Shown here piece after piece: positions 51,991 through 61,487 of a DNA stretch of 64,000 bases. A program made the translations under genes and the position numbers. Location of the stretch: NCBI GenBank assembly GCA_038212215.1, contig JBBQUT010000004.1, forward strand, positions 62,001 through 126,000, read 5' to 3'. The stretch's first letter is position 1; every line of letters begins with the position of its first letter. The notes below the pieces were generated by a model. That model was given only the letters and a program-made list of their open reading frames with translations, had not been told where the DNA came from and searched no databases. This DNA is from JALZAI01 sp038212215. GTDB lineage: Bacteria > Actinomycetota > Actinomycetes > Mycobacteriales > Jatrophihabitantaceae.

Positions 51991-52649
51991 GAAAGCCCCG
52001 TCAGATACGGATTGGACGCGCGCTCGCGCCCGATAGTCGTGGACGGGCCGTGGCCGCAGTGCACCACCGTCGCGTCGTCCATCGGCAGGATCACCTCGCG
52101 CAGCGATCGCTGCATCACTGCCATCGAACCGCCGGGCAGATCGACGCGACCGATCGACCCCGCGAACAACACGTCCCCGCTGAACACCACCGGCTCCTCG
52201 GTCGGCGCCAGCGCGAAGGTGACCGATCCGACGCTGTGTCCGGGCGCGTGCCGTACCCCGAAGTCGAGCCCGGCGAGCGAGATCTTCTCACCGTCGCCGA
52301 GTTCGCGGACGTCATCGGGTTCAGCGAAGGTGAGGGTTCCGAATAGCGGCGTGCCCACCGGCAGGCCAACTCCCGACCACGGGTCGGTGAGCTGCCCGCG
52401 GTCGGCCGGATGGACGAAGGCCGGCACGTCGCGGGCCTGACACACGGGCAGCACTGAGAACGTGTGGTCGAAGTGGCCGTGGGTCAGCAGCACGGCGACC
52501 GGGTGGAGGCGATGCTCCGCGATGAGCTCGTCCAGACGCGGCCCGACCCCGATCCCAGGGTCGATCACGACGCATTGCTCGCCGTCTGCCGGGGCGACGA
52601 CCCAGCAGTTGGTGGCGGTAGCGTCCGACGGGAAGCCGGCAATGAGCAC
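51987..52649 (-). CDS. MBL-fold metal hydrolase (glyoxalase II-like)
   Basis: A 220-residue metallo-beta-lactamase-fold hydrolase. The motifs are LLTHGHFDH (metal HxHxDH), HAPGHSVGSV, FSGDVLFAGSIGR (bridging Asp) and VVHCGHGPSTTIG. It resembles glyoxalase II, acting on a thioester, though actinobacteria use mycothiol instead of glutathione. The GTG at 52649 is the start; the in-frame extension upstream is not conserved-like. It is first in a run with hisS and aspS. Confidence 0.87.
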   Translation of the reverse strand: MLIAGFPSDATATNCWVVAPADGEQCVVIDPGIGVGPRLDELIAEHRLHPVAVLLTHGHFDHTFSVLPVCQARDVPAFVHPADRGQLTDPWSGVGLPVGTPLFGTLTFAEPDDVRELGDGEKISLAGLDFGVRHAPGHSVGSVTFALAPTEEPVVFSGDVLFAGSIGRVDLPGGSMAVMQRSLREVILPMDDATVVHCGHGPSTTIGRERASNPYLTGLS

Positions 52650-52817
52650 GGCGCAGCACTCCAACTGGTTGCAGATGACAGGGTGTCCCAGCCTAGCGAG
52701 CGTCGATGGGCGGGTTTGTGGGCGCGCTCCTACCCAGTCCTCAGCGCCGCAGGGGCGATCACTACGTAGACTGCCGTGGGCTCCGCCGACCGGCGAACCG
52801 CGACTGGAGGATGCTTC

Positions 52818-53723
52818 GTGCCGACGAACAAGCAACGCCGCGAGGCTGCGCGCCGACACCTCGAGCGCCAACTGGAGCGCCGTGAGGAACGCGAGGCGCG
52901 CCGCAAGAAGGCGACCCTGATCGTCTCGATCGCCGCGACAATCGTGCTGATCGCGGCCGTCGTCACCACTGTCGTCCTGCTCAGTAGCGGGGACAAGAAG
53001 AAGACCCCAGTGGCGGGCTCGAGCACGCCGACCGCGCCCGCGTCACCGTCGTCATCACTGCCGTCATCACCATCGTCGACGCGCTCGCCGCTTCCGTCGC
53101 GCGCGCCGAGCAAGATCGGCGCCCGCGCACCCAAGACGACCAACGGGCCGTGCGGCTATGCCGAGTCGGCTTCGCAGCTCAAGAGCAACCCGAATCTGTA
53201 CGACGTCGGCCTGCCGCCCGATCCCCGTCCGACGCCCACGACCAATCACACCGTTGTCTTCCACACCAACCAGGGGAACATCACCGCGTTGCTGGACGCG
53301 AAGGGCGCGCCCTGCAACGTGCAGAGCCTGACCTATCTGGTGTCCAAGAAATTCTTCGACAACACGGCCTGCCCCCGGTCTGTCAACTCCGGCATCTACG
53401 TCGTCCAGTGCGGTGACCCTTCCGCAACCACCGCCGGCGGTCCGACCTATAAGGTCAAGGACGAGAACCTCGCCAACGCCAAGTACACCGCGGGCACAAT
53501 CGCCATGGCGAACAGCGGAAAGGACACCAACAGCAGCCAATTCTTCATCATCACCAAGGACAGCACAGGGCTTGGCAAGAACTACACGGTCGTCGGCCAC
53601 GTAACGGCTGGGCTGGCAGTGCTCCAAAAAGTTGCGGCCGCTGGCGACGACGGGTCGAACCAGGCCGGCGGCGGGCGCCCGAAGCTGGACCTGATCTTCA
53701 AGACGGTCACGCTGGGTCGTTGA
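52818..53723 (+). CDS. Membrane-anchored cyclophilin-type peptidyl-prolyl isomerase
   Basis: A 301-residue protein. A basic cytoplasmic coil (RREAARRHLERQLERREERE) precedes one membrane helix (about 31-55). A Ser/Pro-rich linker follows, and a cyclophilin domain from about residue 140 (VFHTNQGNITALLDAKGAPC, MANSGKDTNSSQFFIITKDS, VGHVTAGLAVLQKV). The active-site Arg position before the first strand cannot be confirmed. GTG at 52818 has GGAGGA upstream, and TAGACT at 52767-52772 may be the -10. It is probably an extracytoplasmic folding aid. Confidence 0.88.
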   Translation: MPTNKQRREAARRHLERQLERREEREARRKKATLIVSIAATIVLIAAVVTTVVLLSSGDKKKTPVAGSSTPTAPASPSSSLPSSPSSTRSPLPSRAPSKIGARAPKTTNGPCGYAESASQLKSNPNLYDVGLPPDPRPTPTTNHTVVFHTNQGNITALLDAKGAPCNVQSLTYLVSKKFFDNTACPRSVNSGIYVVQCGDPSATTAGGPTYKVKDENLANAKYTAGTIAMANSGKDTNSSQFFIITKDSTGLGKNYTVVGHVTAGLAVLQKVAAAGDDGSNQAGGGRPKLDLIFKTVTLGR

Positions 53724-53763
53724 GCGCTAGTCCATAACGCCGACGTCCTGCGACCGCCTGAAC

Positions 53764-54238
53764 TCACCTCCGCACACAGGAGCGTGCTGGCCGCCTTTCG
53801 CGAACCCCCAACTTGTCGGCGGACGCGGCTCCGGCGCGAAGACGACTTTCACCCGCTTGACCGGAGGACACCCGGTCTATCGGTGTCTGGTGTTGAGGCG
53901 TGGGGTGCGTGACGGGTCGATCCGCATGCGCCTCGCCGGGACTGATCCGTAACAGCTGGCTCGCGAACACCGCCGCCGAGCGGGCACCGTGCCGGTACGG
54001 CAGTGACCGGCACTCGACCTGGGTGATGATCGCGTGCTCACCCGCAGCCAACCGGCGCCGCAGCCGCTCCCGTTCACGCCAGTCGGTCAGCACCTCCTCA
54101 TCACTGCACGGATCCAGCTCGACAGCATCCAACTCGTCGAGAACAGCGTGCAACCGGGCGTACGCGGCGGCCCGGTTGCACCCCGGCAGTCGAGGAGAAC
54201 ACGGTGGGAGCCAGCGAGTCCACCACCGTCCCGACCAT
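53764..54238 (-). pseudogene. Remnant of DUF222/HNH (13E12-type) endonuclease
   Basis: The N-terminal part of a DUF222 protein is visible: VLDELDAVELDPCSDEEVLT, RERERLRRRLAAGEHAIITQ and LLRISPGEAHAD, then the sequence degenerates and ends. The catalytic HNH half is missing. The first codons (MVGTVVDSLAP from 54238) are in another frame, so a frameshift also separates the start. Such genes relate to the mycobacterial REP13E12 repeats. The adjoining 54239-54464 holds no gene that I can support. Confidence 0.6.
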
Positions 54239-54464
54239 ATATTCGATTCTACCGCACCGCCGTCGCAGCTACAAGAGCAATCCCGAGCAATGTTAGCGAT
54301 CTACATATCAGCCAGCCATGATTACCAGCGGTGGAGCCGTGCCCCGGCGACCATACCCGAAGGCAATGACAGCTACCGCGTCACCGCGTCGCTCGGCAGC
54401 CGCTGTCGCTTGGCGATGACACCTCACGTCGCCGCCTGCTCTCGGTCGAACGAGGCGGCGAAGG

Positions 54465-56849
54465 TCAGCCGGCAGTCTGCACACGGTAGACGTCGTACAC
54501 GCCTTCAACGTTGCGGATCGTGCGCAGCAGATGGCCCAGATGCTTGGCCTCGGCCATCTCGAAGGTGAACTTGCTGATGGCTACCCGGTCGCGGTTGGTC
54601 GACACCGTCGCCGACAGGATGCTGACCCGCTCGTCCGAGAGCACCCGGGTCACGTCGGTCAGCAGCCCGTGGCGGTCGAGCGCTTCTACCTGGATCGAGA
54701 CGACGAACGTCGAGTCGATGGACGCCGCCCACTCGACCTCGGTGAGCCGCTCGGGCTGGTCGAGCAGGGACGCGGCGTTGGTGCAGGTGCGCCGGTGCAC
54801 GGAGACGCCGCCGCCCCGGGTGACGAAGCCGAGGATGTCGTCGCCGGGGACCGGCGTGCAACAGCGCGCCAACTTGACCCAGACGTCGCTGGCGCCCTTC
54901 ACCATGACGCCGACGTCGTTGCTGGTTGACCGGGTGGCGCTAGGCGACTCGACGGAGGGCACGATGGCTTCCGCCATGTCCTCGATCGAGCCCTCCGCGC
55001 CGCCGAGCTGGGTCACCAGCTTCTGCACCACCGACTGGGCGGAAACGTGCCCCTCGCCGATAGCGGCATAGAGCGCCGAGATGTCGGCGAGATGCATGTC
55101 GTTAGCCAGTGTCAACAGCTGATCGCCGCCGCTGAGCCGCTGCACCGGCAACGACGCCTTGCGCATCGCCTTGGAGAGCGCGTTCTTGCCCGCGTCGATC
55201 GCGTCTTCGCGTCGCTCGCGCGCGAACCACTGCCGGATCTTGTTGCGGGCGCGGGGTGACTTGACGAAGGTGAGCCAGTCCCGTGATGGGGCCGCAGACT
55301 CGGCCTTGGACGTGAATATCTCCACGGTGTCGCCATTGTCGAGCGCTGATTCCAGCGCGACCAGCTTCCCGTTCACCCGGGCGCCGATGCAGCGGTGCCC
55401 GACCTCGGTGTGCACGGCGTAGGCGAAATCGACCGGCGTCGAACCCATCGTCAGGGCCATCACGTCGCCCTTCGGGGTGAACACGTACACCTCCGACGCA
55501 CCGAGGTCGTAGCGCAGGGAGTCGAGGAATTCCTCGGGCTCCTGCGCCTCGCGCTGCCAGTCCAGCAGTTGGCGCAGCCAGCCCATCTCGTCCGACATCG
55601 CGCCCGGGCCGGCCACCTCGAGCTTCTTGCGCTCCTTGTACTTCCAGTGCGCGGCAATGCCGTAGTCGGCCGTGCGGTGCATCGCGTGCGTGCGGATCTG
55701 CAGCTCGACGGGCTTGCCAGCCGGGCCGATGACCGTCGTGTGCAACGACTGGTACATGTTGAACTTCGGCATCGCGATGTAGTCCTTGAACCGGCCGGGG
55801 ACGGGCTGCCAGTTCGCGTGGATCACGCCGAGGGTCGCGTAGCAGTCGCGCTCGGAGTCCACGAGCACGCGGATGCCGACAAGGTCGTAGATGTCGGTGA
55901 ACTCGCGTCCACGCACGATCATCTTTTGATAGATCGAGTAATAGTGCTTCGGACGTCCGGTGACGACCGCTTTGATCCCGCCGTCGCGCAGATCGGTGTT
56001 GATCCGCTCGATGACCTCACCGAGATAGGTGTCGCGGCTCGGCGCGCGCTCAGCAACCAGCCGCACGATCTCGTCGTAGCGCTTGGGATAGAGCGTCGCA
56101 AACGAGAGATCCTCCAGCTCCCACTTGACGGTGTTCATGCCCAGCCGGTGCGCCAGTGGGGCGAGCACCTCGAGCGTCTCGCGCGCCTTGCGCTCCTGTT
56201 TCTCCGGCGGCAAGAACCGCAGCGTGCGCATGTTGTGCAGCCGGTCGGCGAGCTTGATGACCAGCACCCGCGGGTCGCGGGCCATCGCGACGACCATCTT
56301 GCGAATCGTCTCGGCCTCGGCGGCAGCGCCGAACTTCACTTTGTCGAGCTTGGTGACGCCGTCGACCAGGTGCGCCACCTGCGGACCGAATTGGGATTCG
56401 ACGTCGGCGAGGGTCAGCCCAGTGTCCTCGACGGTGTCGTGCAGCAGTGCCGCGACGAGCGTGGTGGTGTCCATGCCGAGTTCGGCGAGGATCGTCGCTA
56501 CGGCCAGCGGATGGGTGATGTAGGGGTCACCACTCTTGCGCAACTGGCCGCGGTGACACTGCTCCGCGACGTCGTAGCCGAGCTGCAACTGCCTGATGTC
56601 GACCTTGGGGTGCGCGTTGCGGTGCACGGCGAGTAGCGGTTCGAGGACGGGCTTGATCGGTGGCTGCCGCGGGGCGCTGGCGAGCCGACGCGCCAGCCGG
56701 TCCCGCACCCGGCGGCGATGCACCGTCGAGGGGCCGTCGGTGGGCTCGGGTTCTTCGGCAGGTGTGACGTCTGGCGGTGGCGGCGCCACGACATCGCCAC
56801 GCCGCCGCGTCGGCGTCGGCGTCGCGGTCTGCGACGGCTGCGGCGTCAT
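54465..56849 (-). CDS. relA: Bifunctional (p)ppGpp synthetase/hydrolase
   Basis: Makes and degrades the alarmone (p)ppGpp. The protein has the HD hydrolase domain (AALLHDTVEDTG, ADRLHNMRTLRFLP), the synthetase domain (GRPKHYYSIYQKM, DLVGIRVLVDSERDCYATLG), TGS (VYVFTPKGDVMALTMGSTPVDF), the zinc-finger type region (LARCCTPVPGDDILGFVTRG) and a C-terminal ACT domain (SIQVEALDRHGLLTDVTRVL). The HD motif is intact, so hydrolase activity is likely. The ATG at 56849 (794 residues) is kept as start. A CTG at 56939 behind a strong ribosome binding site is a possible true start. Confidence 0.95.
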   Translation of the reverse strand: MTPQPSQTATPTPTRRRGDVVAPPPPDVTPAEEPEPTDGPSTVHRRRVRDRLARRLASAPRQPPIKPVLEPLLAVHRNAHPKVDIRQLQLGYDVAEQCHRGQLRKSGDPYITHPLAVATILAELGMDTTTLVAALLHDTVEDTGLTLADVESQFGPQVAHLVDGVTKLDKVKFGAAAEAETIRKMVVAMARDPRVLVIKLADRLHNMRTLRFLPPEKQERKARETLEVLAPLAHRLGMNTVKWELEDLSFATLYPKRYDEIVRLVAERAPSRDTYLGEVIERINTDLRDGGIKAVVTGRPKHYYSIYQKMIVRGREFTDIYDLVGIRVLVDSERDCYATLGVIHANWQPVPGRFKDYIAMPKFNMYQSLHTTVIGPAGKPVELQIRTHAMHRTADYGIAAHWKYKERKKLEVAGPGAMSDEMGWLRQLLDWQREAQEPEEFLDSLRYDLGASEVYVFTPKGDVMALTMGSTPVDFAYAVHTEVGHRCIGARVNGKLVALESALDNGDTVEIFTSKAESAAPSRDWLTFVKSPRARNKIRQWFARERREDAIDAGKNALSKAMRKASLPVQRLSGGDQLLTLANDMHLADISALYAAIGEGHVSAQSVVQKLVTQLGGAEGSIEDMAEAIVPSVESPSATRSTSNDVGVMVKGASDVWVKLARCCTPVPGDDILGFVTRGGGVSVHRRTCTNAASLLDQPERLTEVEWAASIDSTFVVSIQVEALDRHGLLTDVTRVLSDERVSILSATVSTNRDRVAISKFTFEMAEAKHLGHLLRTIRNVEGVYDVYRVQTAG

Positions 56850-57016
56850 CTGCGTCAGGGCAGCGTGCCGACTCCCGGTCGGGACGGGCTCGCCCGGGTC
56901 CTGCGCTTGCGTCGGTGGGGTTACCGCGTCGCTCGTCAGCGTGCTCCCTCCCTGACCGTGCCGGACGAGCTCAAGTCTACGGGTCTGAGCGGGTACAGGT
57001 CCGAGCGCCGGGAGGG

Positions 57017-57574
57017 TTATGCGTGCAGCAGCGAGCGCAGCGGCGCCTTGCCGTCGAACGTGCCGTCCAGCGCCGCGCGCCCGTCGAGAGCGTCCAGTTC
57101 GAGCAGCACGGCCAGGCCCGCCACCGTGCCGCCGGCCTCGATGATCAACTCGGCAGCGGCGCCCAGCGTTCCGCCGGTCGCGAGCACGTCGTCGACGAGC
57201 AGCACCCGGTGCCCGTCCAACACATCGGTGGGTACTTCGATCTCGGCGGTGCCGTACTCGAGGTCGTAGGCCCGGGTGACGGTCGGCGGCGGCAGCTTGC
57301 CGACCTTGCGCACCATGAGCACGCCGCAGCCCATCTCGACGGCGAGGGCACCGGCCAGCAGGAAGCCCCGGGCTTCGACGCCTGCGACAATGTCGACGCC
57401 CCCCACTTCGGCGGCGAACTCGGCCAGCCCGGCGATCACCGCGGCAAAGGCCGGGCCATCGAAGAGCAACGGCGAGATGTCCTTGAACAGGATGCCGTGC
57501 TGCGGAAAGTCGGGCACGTCGCGCAGGTGCGACTTGATCAGCTCGGCGAGGCGATCAGGGCGTTCAGCGTTCAC
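57017..57574 (-). CDS. apt: Adenine phosphoribosyltransferase
   Basis: Salvages adenine to AMP with PRPP. The 185-residue protein shows DVPDFPQHGILFKDISPLL, VAGVEARGFLLAGALAVEMG and the PRPP loop VLLVDDVLATGGT at residues 124-136. GTG at 57574 starts it, just after secF with a six-base gap. The order secD-secF-apt-relA is common in Actinobacteria and links purine salvage with the ppGpp enzyme. Confidence 0.94.
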   Translation of the reverse strand: MNAERPDRLAELIKSHLRDVPDFPQHGILFKDISPLLFDGPAFAAVIAGLAEFAAEVGGVDIVAGVEARGFLLAGALAVEMGCGVLMVRKVGKLPPPTVTRAYDLEYGTAEIEVPTDVLDGHRVLLVDDVLATGGTLGAAAELIIEAGGTVAGLAVLLELDALDGRAALDGTFDGKAPLRSLLHA

Positions 57575-57580
57575 GAGAAG

Positions 57581-58696
57581 CTAGCGGCGTCGGCGCTGCG
57601 GACGGTCTTCGCGGCGGGCGCCTGGTCGCGGCGCTGGCGCGGGGCCACCGGCTCGCTTCGGCGGCCGCGCGGAGGCGATGCCGGAAGCGGCGAGGTCGCG
57701 TTCCTGCTCCTCGCGCTTGGCCTCGTTGCTGCGCCTGGCTGTGACCCGCCTGCGCAGCGCCTGGTATTCCGGCGCGCTCTCGGTGAGATCCACGACGATC
57801 GGCGTGGCCAGGAACAACGAGGAGTACGCGCCCGAGGCGAGGCCCACGAACAGGATGAGCGCGAGGTCCTTGATGGTGCCGACCCCCAGGATGCCCGCGC
57901 CCACGAACAGCAGCCCGGCGACGGGCAACAGCGCGATCAGCGAGGTGTTGATCGAGCGCATCAGCGTCTGGTTGACCGCGAGGTTCGCGGCGTCGGCATA
58001 GGTCATCCGCGCGCCGGCGAGCAGGTTGCGCGAATTCTCCGCCACCTTGTCGTACACGACGACGGTGTCGTAGAGCGAGAAACCAAGGATGGTCAGCAAC
58101 CCCACGACGGTGGACGGGGTGACCTCGAAACCGATGATCGAGTAGATGCCTGCCGCGACCAGGAGGTCGTGCAGCAGCGCCACGATGCCACCGACCGCCA
58201 TCCGCCAGGCGAAGCGGAACGAGATGTAGATCGAGACGACGATCAGGAACACGATCAGGCCTTCGATGGCCTTGACCGTGACGTCATGACCCCAGCTCGA
58301 TCCCACGGAGTTGACCGTGATGTCCCCAGGTGACGACAAGCCGAGATCGGACGCGATCTTGGCGACCGCCGCCTGCTGCTTGTCCGGGCCGAGCTTGTCC
58401 GTCTTGACGCGGATCTGGCTCGCCCCGCCCGAGCCGACCTGCTGCGCGGCCTCGGCCGCGGTCAGCCCGGCGTCACGGACGGCGGTGTCAACCTTGGCGG
58501 TGGTGATCGACGTCCCCGAAATCGGGATCTGCAGGGTGGTGCCGCCCTGGAAATCCACGCCGTAGTTGAAGCCACGCAGACTGATGCTGAGCACGCACAG
58601 CACGACGAGAACGAGGGACGCGAGGTACCAGCGCTTGCGCGTGCCGATGAACTCGAAGCGGGTCTCACCCCGGTAGAGCCGGGAAATGATCGACAT
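57581..58696 (-). CDS. secF: Protein translocase subunit SecF
   Basis: Six-helix membrane partner of SecD that uses the proton gradient to pull exported proteins. The 371-residue protein has the N-terminal helix (WYLASLVLVVLCVLSISLRG), the FNYGVDFQGGTTLQI motif, the periplasmic P4-like part and the helix bundle with TILGFSLYDTVVVYDKVAEN and RSINTSLIALLPVAGLLFVG. The C-terminus is basic and Pro/Arg-rich. The start overlaps the secD stop by one base. Confidence 0.95.
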   Translation of the reverse strand: MSIISRLYRGETRFEFIGTRKRWYLASLVLVVLCVLSISLRGFNYGVDFQGGTTLQIPISGTSITTAKVDTAVRDAGLTAAEAAQQVGSGGASQIRVKTDKLGPDKQQAAVAKIASDLGLSSPGDITVNSVGSSWGHDVTVKAIEGLIVFLIVVSIYISFRFAWRMAVGGIVALLHDLLVAAGIYSIIGFEVTPSTVVGLLTILGFSLYDTVVVYDKVAENSRNLLAGARMTYADAANLAVNQTLMRSINTSLIALLPVAGLLFVGAGILGVGTIKDLALILFVGLASGAYSSLFLATPIVVDLTESAPEYQALRRRVTARRSNEAKREEQERDLAASGIASARPPKRAGGPAPAPRPGARREDRPQRRRR

Positions 58697-60912
58697 CAGT
58701 GCTGCCCCTCGTCGTCGGAACCCTTGCCGCGAATCCGGGCGCGCCGTGCGGCGGCCCGCTCGGCGGCCGACCCCGGTTCCGGTTTCGTCCGGCGCCGGGG
58801 AGCGGGCGGCTCGCCCGCTTCGGTCGGCTCGAGCGAGGCGAGGTCGTCGTCGGTCTCCTCCGGCGGCGTTTCGCGAAGCGGCTCGGCAACGGCAGCGGTG
58901 TCGTCAGCAACTGCCGTGTCAGTGTCGGTGCGCTCCAGGGTGGCGATGGAGGTTGCTCCCCCCGTGCTCCGGCGTGCGCGCGTGCGGCCGGCTGCGGGTC
59001 GTTCGGTGCGGTCGTCGACCACCGCGCCGGCGCGGACCGCGTCGAGGCCGGTGAACCGCGCCGAGCCGAAGGTGCGCGAGCGCGAGAGCAAGGACACGAG
59101 CGGATGGGTGAACAGGAACACGACGATCAGGTCGAGGATCGTCGACAAGCCCAACGTGAAGGCGAACCCGCGCACCTCGTCCGTGGTGAAGTAGTACAAG
59201 ATCGCTGCGGCAAGGAAGGACACCGTGTCGGCCGACAGGATCGTGCGACGCGCGCGTACCCACGCTCGCGGCACGGCGACGCGCATCGATCTGCCGTCAT
59301 GCACCTCGTCCTTCACCCGCTCGAAGAACACCACGAACGAGTCGGCGGTGATACCGACAGCGACGATGAAGCCGGCGATGCCGGCGAGGCTGAGCGTGAA
59401 CCCGATCTGCGTGGCGAGCATGACGAGGCAGCCGTAGGTGAGCACGCCCGACACCACCAGCGAGGCGATGGTGACCAGGCCCAGCGCGCGGTAATAGATC
59501 ATCGAGTAGATGATCACGAGCACTAGGCCGATACCGCCGGCCAACAGCCCGGACTTGAGCTGCTGGGTGCCGAGCGTCGCCGACACGGTCTGCGCGTTCT
59601 CGGTGGTGAAGCTCAGCGGCAATGCGCCGTACTTGAGCTTGTTGGCAAGGTCATTTGCGGTGGACGAGGTGAAGCTGCCGGAAATCTGGGTGGTGCCACC
59701 GTTGATCGTCGACACGTTGACCGGTGTGGAAATCACCTTGCCGTCGAGGGTGAAGGAGACGTAGTCCGCGCACGGTGTTCCGGTCGCGCCGCAGGTGGAC
59801 GTGCCGGAACCGGTGGTCGGGTCGGCGCCGTGAATGTTGTGCGCACCGGTATAGGCGGCCCAGGAACTCTGCCCGGACGGCTTGAGGTTCAGCGACACGG
59901 TCCATTGCGTCTGGCCGCTTGCCACGTTCGGTGCGACTGCCGAGGCGTCCTCGATCTGGCGGCCGGCCACGATGACCGGGCCGAGCAGGAAGGCCTGCCC
60001 CGAAGCATCGCAGGCCACGAAGTAACTCTTCGGGTCGTCGCGCTCCGTCTGTCCGGAGGCGCAGTCGAAGTTGGCGAGCGCCGCTGTGACGAGTTTCTGG
60101 TTGGTCGCGCTGAGCTTGCTGTAGTCGTCCTGGGAGAGCGGAGTGCTGAATTTGCCGACGGCGGCGACCTGCTTCATCGTCGTGGCCGAGCACGGGATCG
60201 CCGCAGGAGCGCTCGAGGCCGGAGCGCTCGGTGTCGTCAATGGCGTGGCGGTCTTCGATCCCGCAGGTATTTGCGAGGCGGGAGCGGTCGTCGAGGCGGG
60301 AGCGGTCTTCAAGACGGGCGTTGTGTTTGCGGCGGAGCGCGACGTGCTCGGCGCGGCCTGGGGGGCGGCCGCGGCGGCGAGGCCGGCCGGCGCCGAGCTC
60401 TTGGTGAGCAGCCGGTCGGCGTGTGCGGCGCCGGATGCACCGGACGAGCTCGGACGGGCGGACGGCGCGGCGCTGGACGGTGCGGCGCTCGAACCGCTTC
60501 CCGAGGGAGTCGCAGCCGGGGTGCAGGTGACCTGAACCGACGGCGCGACCAGGCCGCGGAAGTTCAGCACGGCCGCGGCGCCCAGCTTGCTGATGTCGGT
60601 TGCGTCCTGGCCCGGGATGGAGACGACGAGCTGGTTGTCGCCCTGGACGACGACGGTGGCTTGGGTGACGCCGGTGCCGTTCACGCGGTCGGAGAGGATC
60701 TGGCGAGCCTGATCCATGCTGGAACGCGCCGGTGTCGACCCGGTGTCGGTCCTGGCGGTGAACACGACCTGGGTACCGCCGACCAGGTCGATGCCGAGCT
60801 TGGGTGAGTGCCGTTGACCCGGCCAGAAAACGATCGCGTAGAGGACGGCGGTGATCGCGAGCAAAGCGAGGAAATAGCGCCCGACGCGCAAGGTTCCGGC
60901 GGGTGGTGCCAC
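58696..60912 (-). CDS. secD: Protein translocase subunit SecD
   Basis: Membrane component of the Sec export machine, 738 residues. It has the N-terminal helix (YFLALLAITAVLYAIVFWPG), KLGIDLVGGTQVVFTA, the P1 head with VSIPGQDATDISKLGAAAVL, and the C-terminal helix bundle with GIAGFIVAVGITADSFVVFFERVKDEV. Two odd insertions are present: a Ser/Ala/Pro/Thr-rich stretch of about 105 residues (roughly 137-242) in the P1 region, and a charged cytoplasmic tail of about 120 residues. The GTG at 60912 is the start, with GAGGAG upstream. Confidence 0.93.
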   Translation of the reverse strand: MAPPAGTLRVGRYFLALLAITAVLYAIVFWPGQRHSPKLGIDLVGGTQVVFTARTDTGSTPARSSMDQARQILSDRVNGTGVTQATVVVQGDNQLVVSIPGQDATDISKLGAAAVLNFRGLVAPSVQVTCTPAATPSGSGSSAAPSSAAPSARPSSSGASGAAHADRLLTKSSAPAGLAAAAAPQAAPSTSRSAANTTPVLKTAPASTTAPASQIPAGSKTATPLTTPSAPASSAPAAIPCSATTMKQVAAVGKFSTPLSQDDYSKLSATNQKLVTAALANFDCASGQTERDDPKSYFVACDASGQAFLLGPVIVAGRQIEDASAVAPNVASGQTQWTVSLNLKPSGQSSWAAYTGAHNIHGADPTTGSGTSTCGATGTPCADYVSFTLDGKVISTPVNVSTINGGTTQISGSFTSSTANDLANKLKYGALPLSFTTENAQTVSATLGTQQLKSGLLAGGIGLVLVIIYSMIYYRALGLVTIASLVVSGVLTYGCLVMLATQIGFTLSLAGIAGFIVAVGITADSFVVFFERVKDEVHDGRSMRVAVPRAWVRARRTILSADTVSFLAAAILYYFTTDEVRGFAFTLGLSTILDLIVVFLFTHPLVSLLSRSRTFGSARFTGLDAVRAGAVVDDRTERPAAGRTRARRSTGGATSIATLERTDTDTAVADDTAAVAEPLRETPPEETDDDLASLEPTEAGEPPAPRRRTKPEPGSAAERAAARRARIRGKGSDDEGQH

Positions 60913-61143
60913 GGGTATGAATCTCCTCGTTCTCAGTGGTTCCTGTGCCTAATGGATCTTTGGCGAACAGCGGTTCTTGGTGACCAGAGTCGTTGCCGAC
61001 CTTCGGTTCAGCGGCTCGACCGGTTGCCAGGCGGCGGACACGCTGACGCGGGGGCGCTTGCCACACCCCGGTCCGCACCAGTATGACCGACGTGGCCCCG
61101 TGTCGCCCGCGCTAGACGAAGATCGCCGTCCGGACGGGCCGGA
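60913..61143. other. Intergenic region between yajC and secD
   Basis: These 231 bases hold no gene that I can support. The last bases before secD contain its ribosome binding site (GAGGAG on the minus strand). The rest may carry a secD promoter, but I see no clear -35/-10 pair. Confidence 0.4.
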
Positions 61144-61476
61144 TCAGCTACCCGGCTTGTGCTCGTTTCCCGGATGTGGGGCGTCCGCACCGTCGATGGC
61201 CCGCCGGTACTCCGGCGGGATCGAATCGGCGTCGCGCAGTGCCGCGATCGCCCACTTCACCTCGACCCCCGGCGCGATGGCCAGCCGGACCGTGCCGTCG
61301 TCGTAGCGGGCGACGACGGTCGCGTACAGCCCGGATGTCGTCATCACCTCGGTTCCCACGTCGATGCGGTTGGCCCGATCGATCTCGGCGGCAAGCTGCT
61401 TGCGTTTGGCGCGCTGGGCGAACATCAGCATCGCGGCGAGGACGACGAGCGGTATCAGGTAGATCCAGGTCGGCAC
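61144..61476 (-). CDS. yajC: Preprotein translocase subunit YajC
   Basis: Small single-span accessory protein of the SecDF complex, 110 residues. The membrane helix is TWIYLIPLVVLAAMLMFAQR, followed by the YajC cytoplasmic domain (GTEVMTTSGLYATVVARYDD, VKWAIAALRD). GTG at 61476 is chosen, since the next in-frame codons upstream run into the ruvB stop at 61488. It lies between ruvB and secD as in M. tuberculosis. Confidence 0.92.
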   Translation of the reverse strand: MPTWIYLIPLVVLAAMLMFAQRAKRKQLAAEIDRANRIDVGTEVMTTSGLYATVVARYDDGTVRLAIAPGVEVKWAIAALRDADSIPPEYRRAIDGADAPHPGNEHKPGS

Positions 61477-61487
61477 GTCGAGGAACC

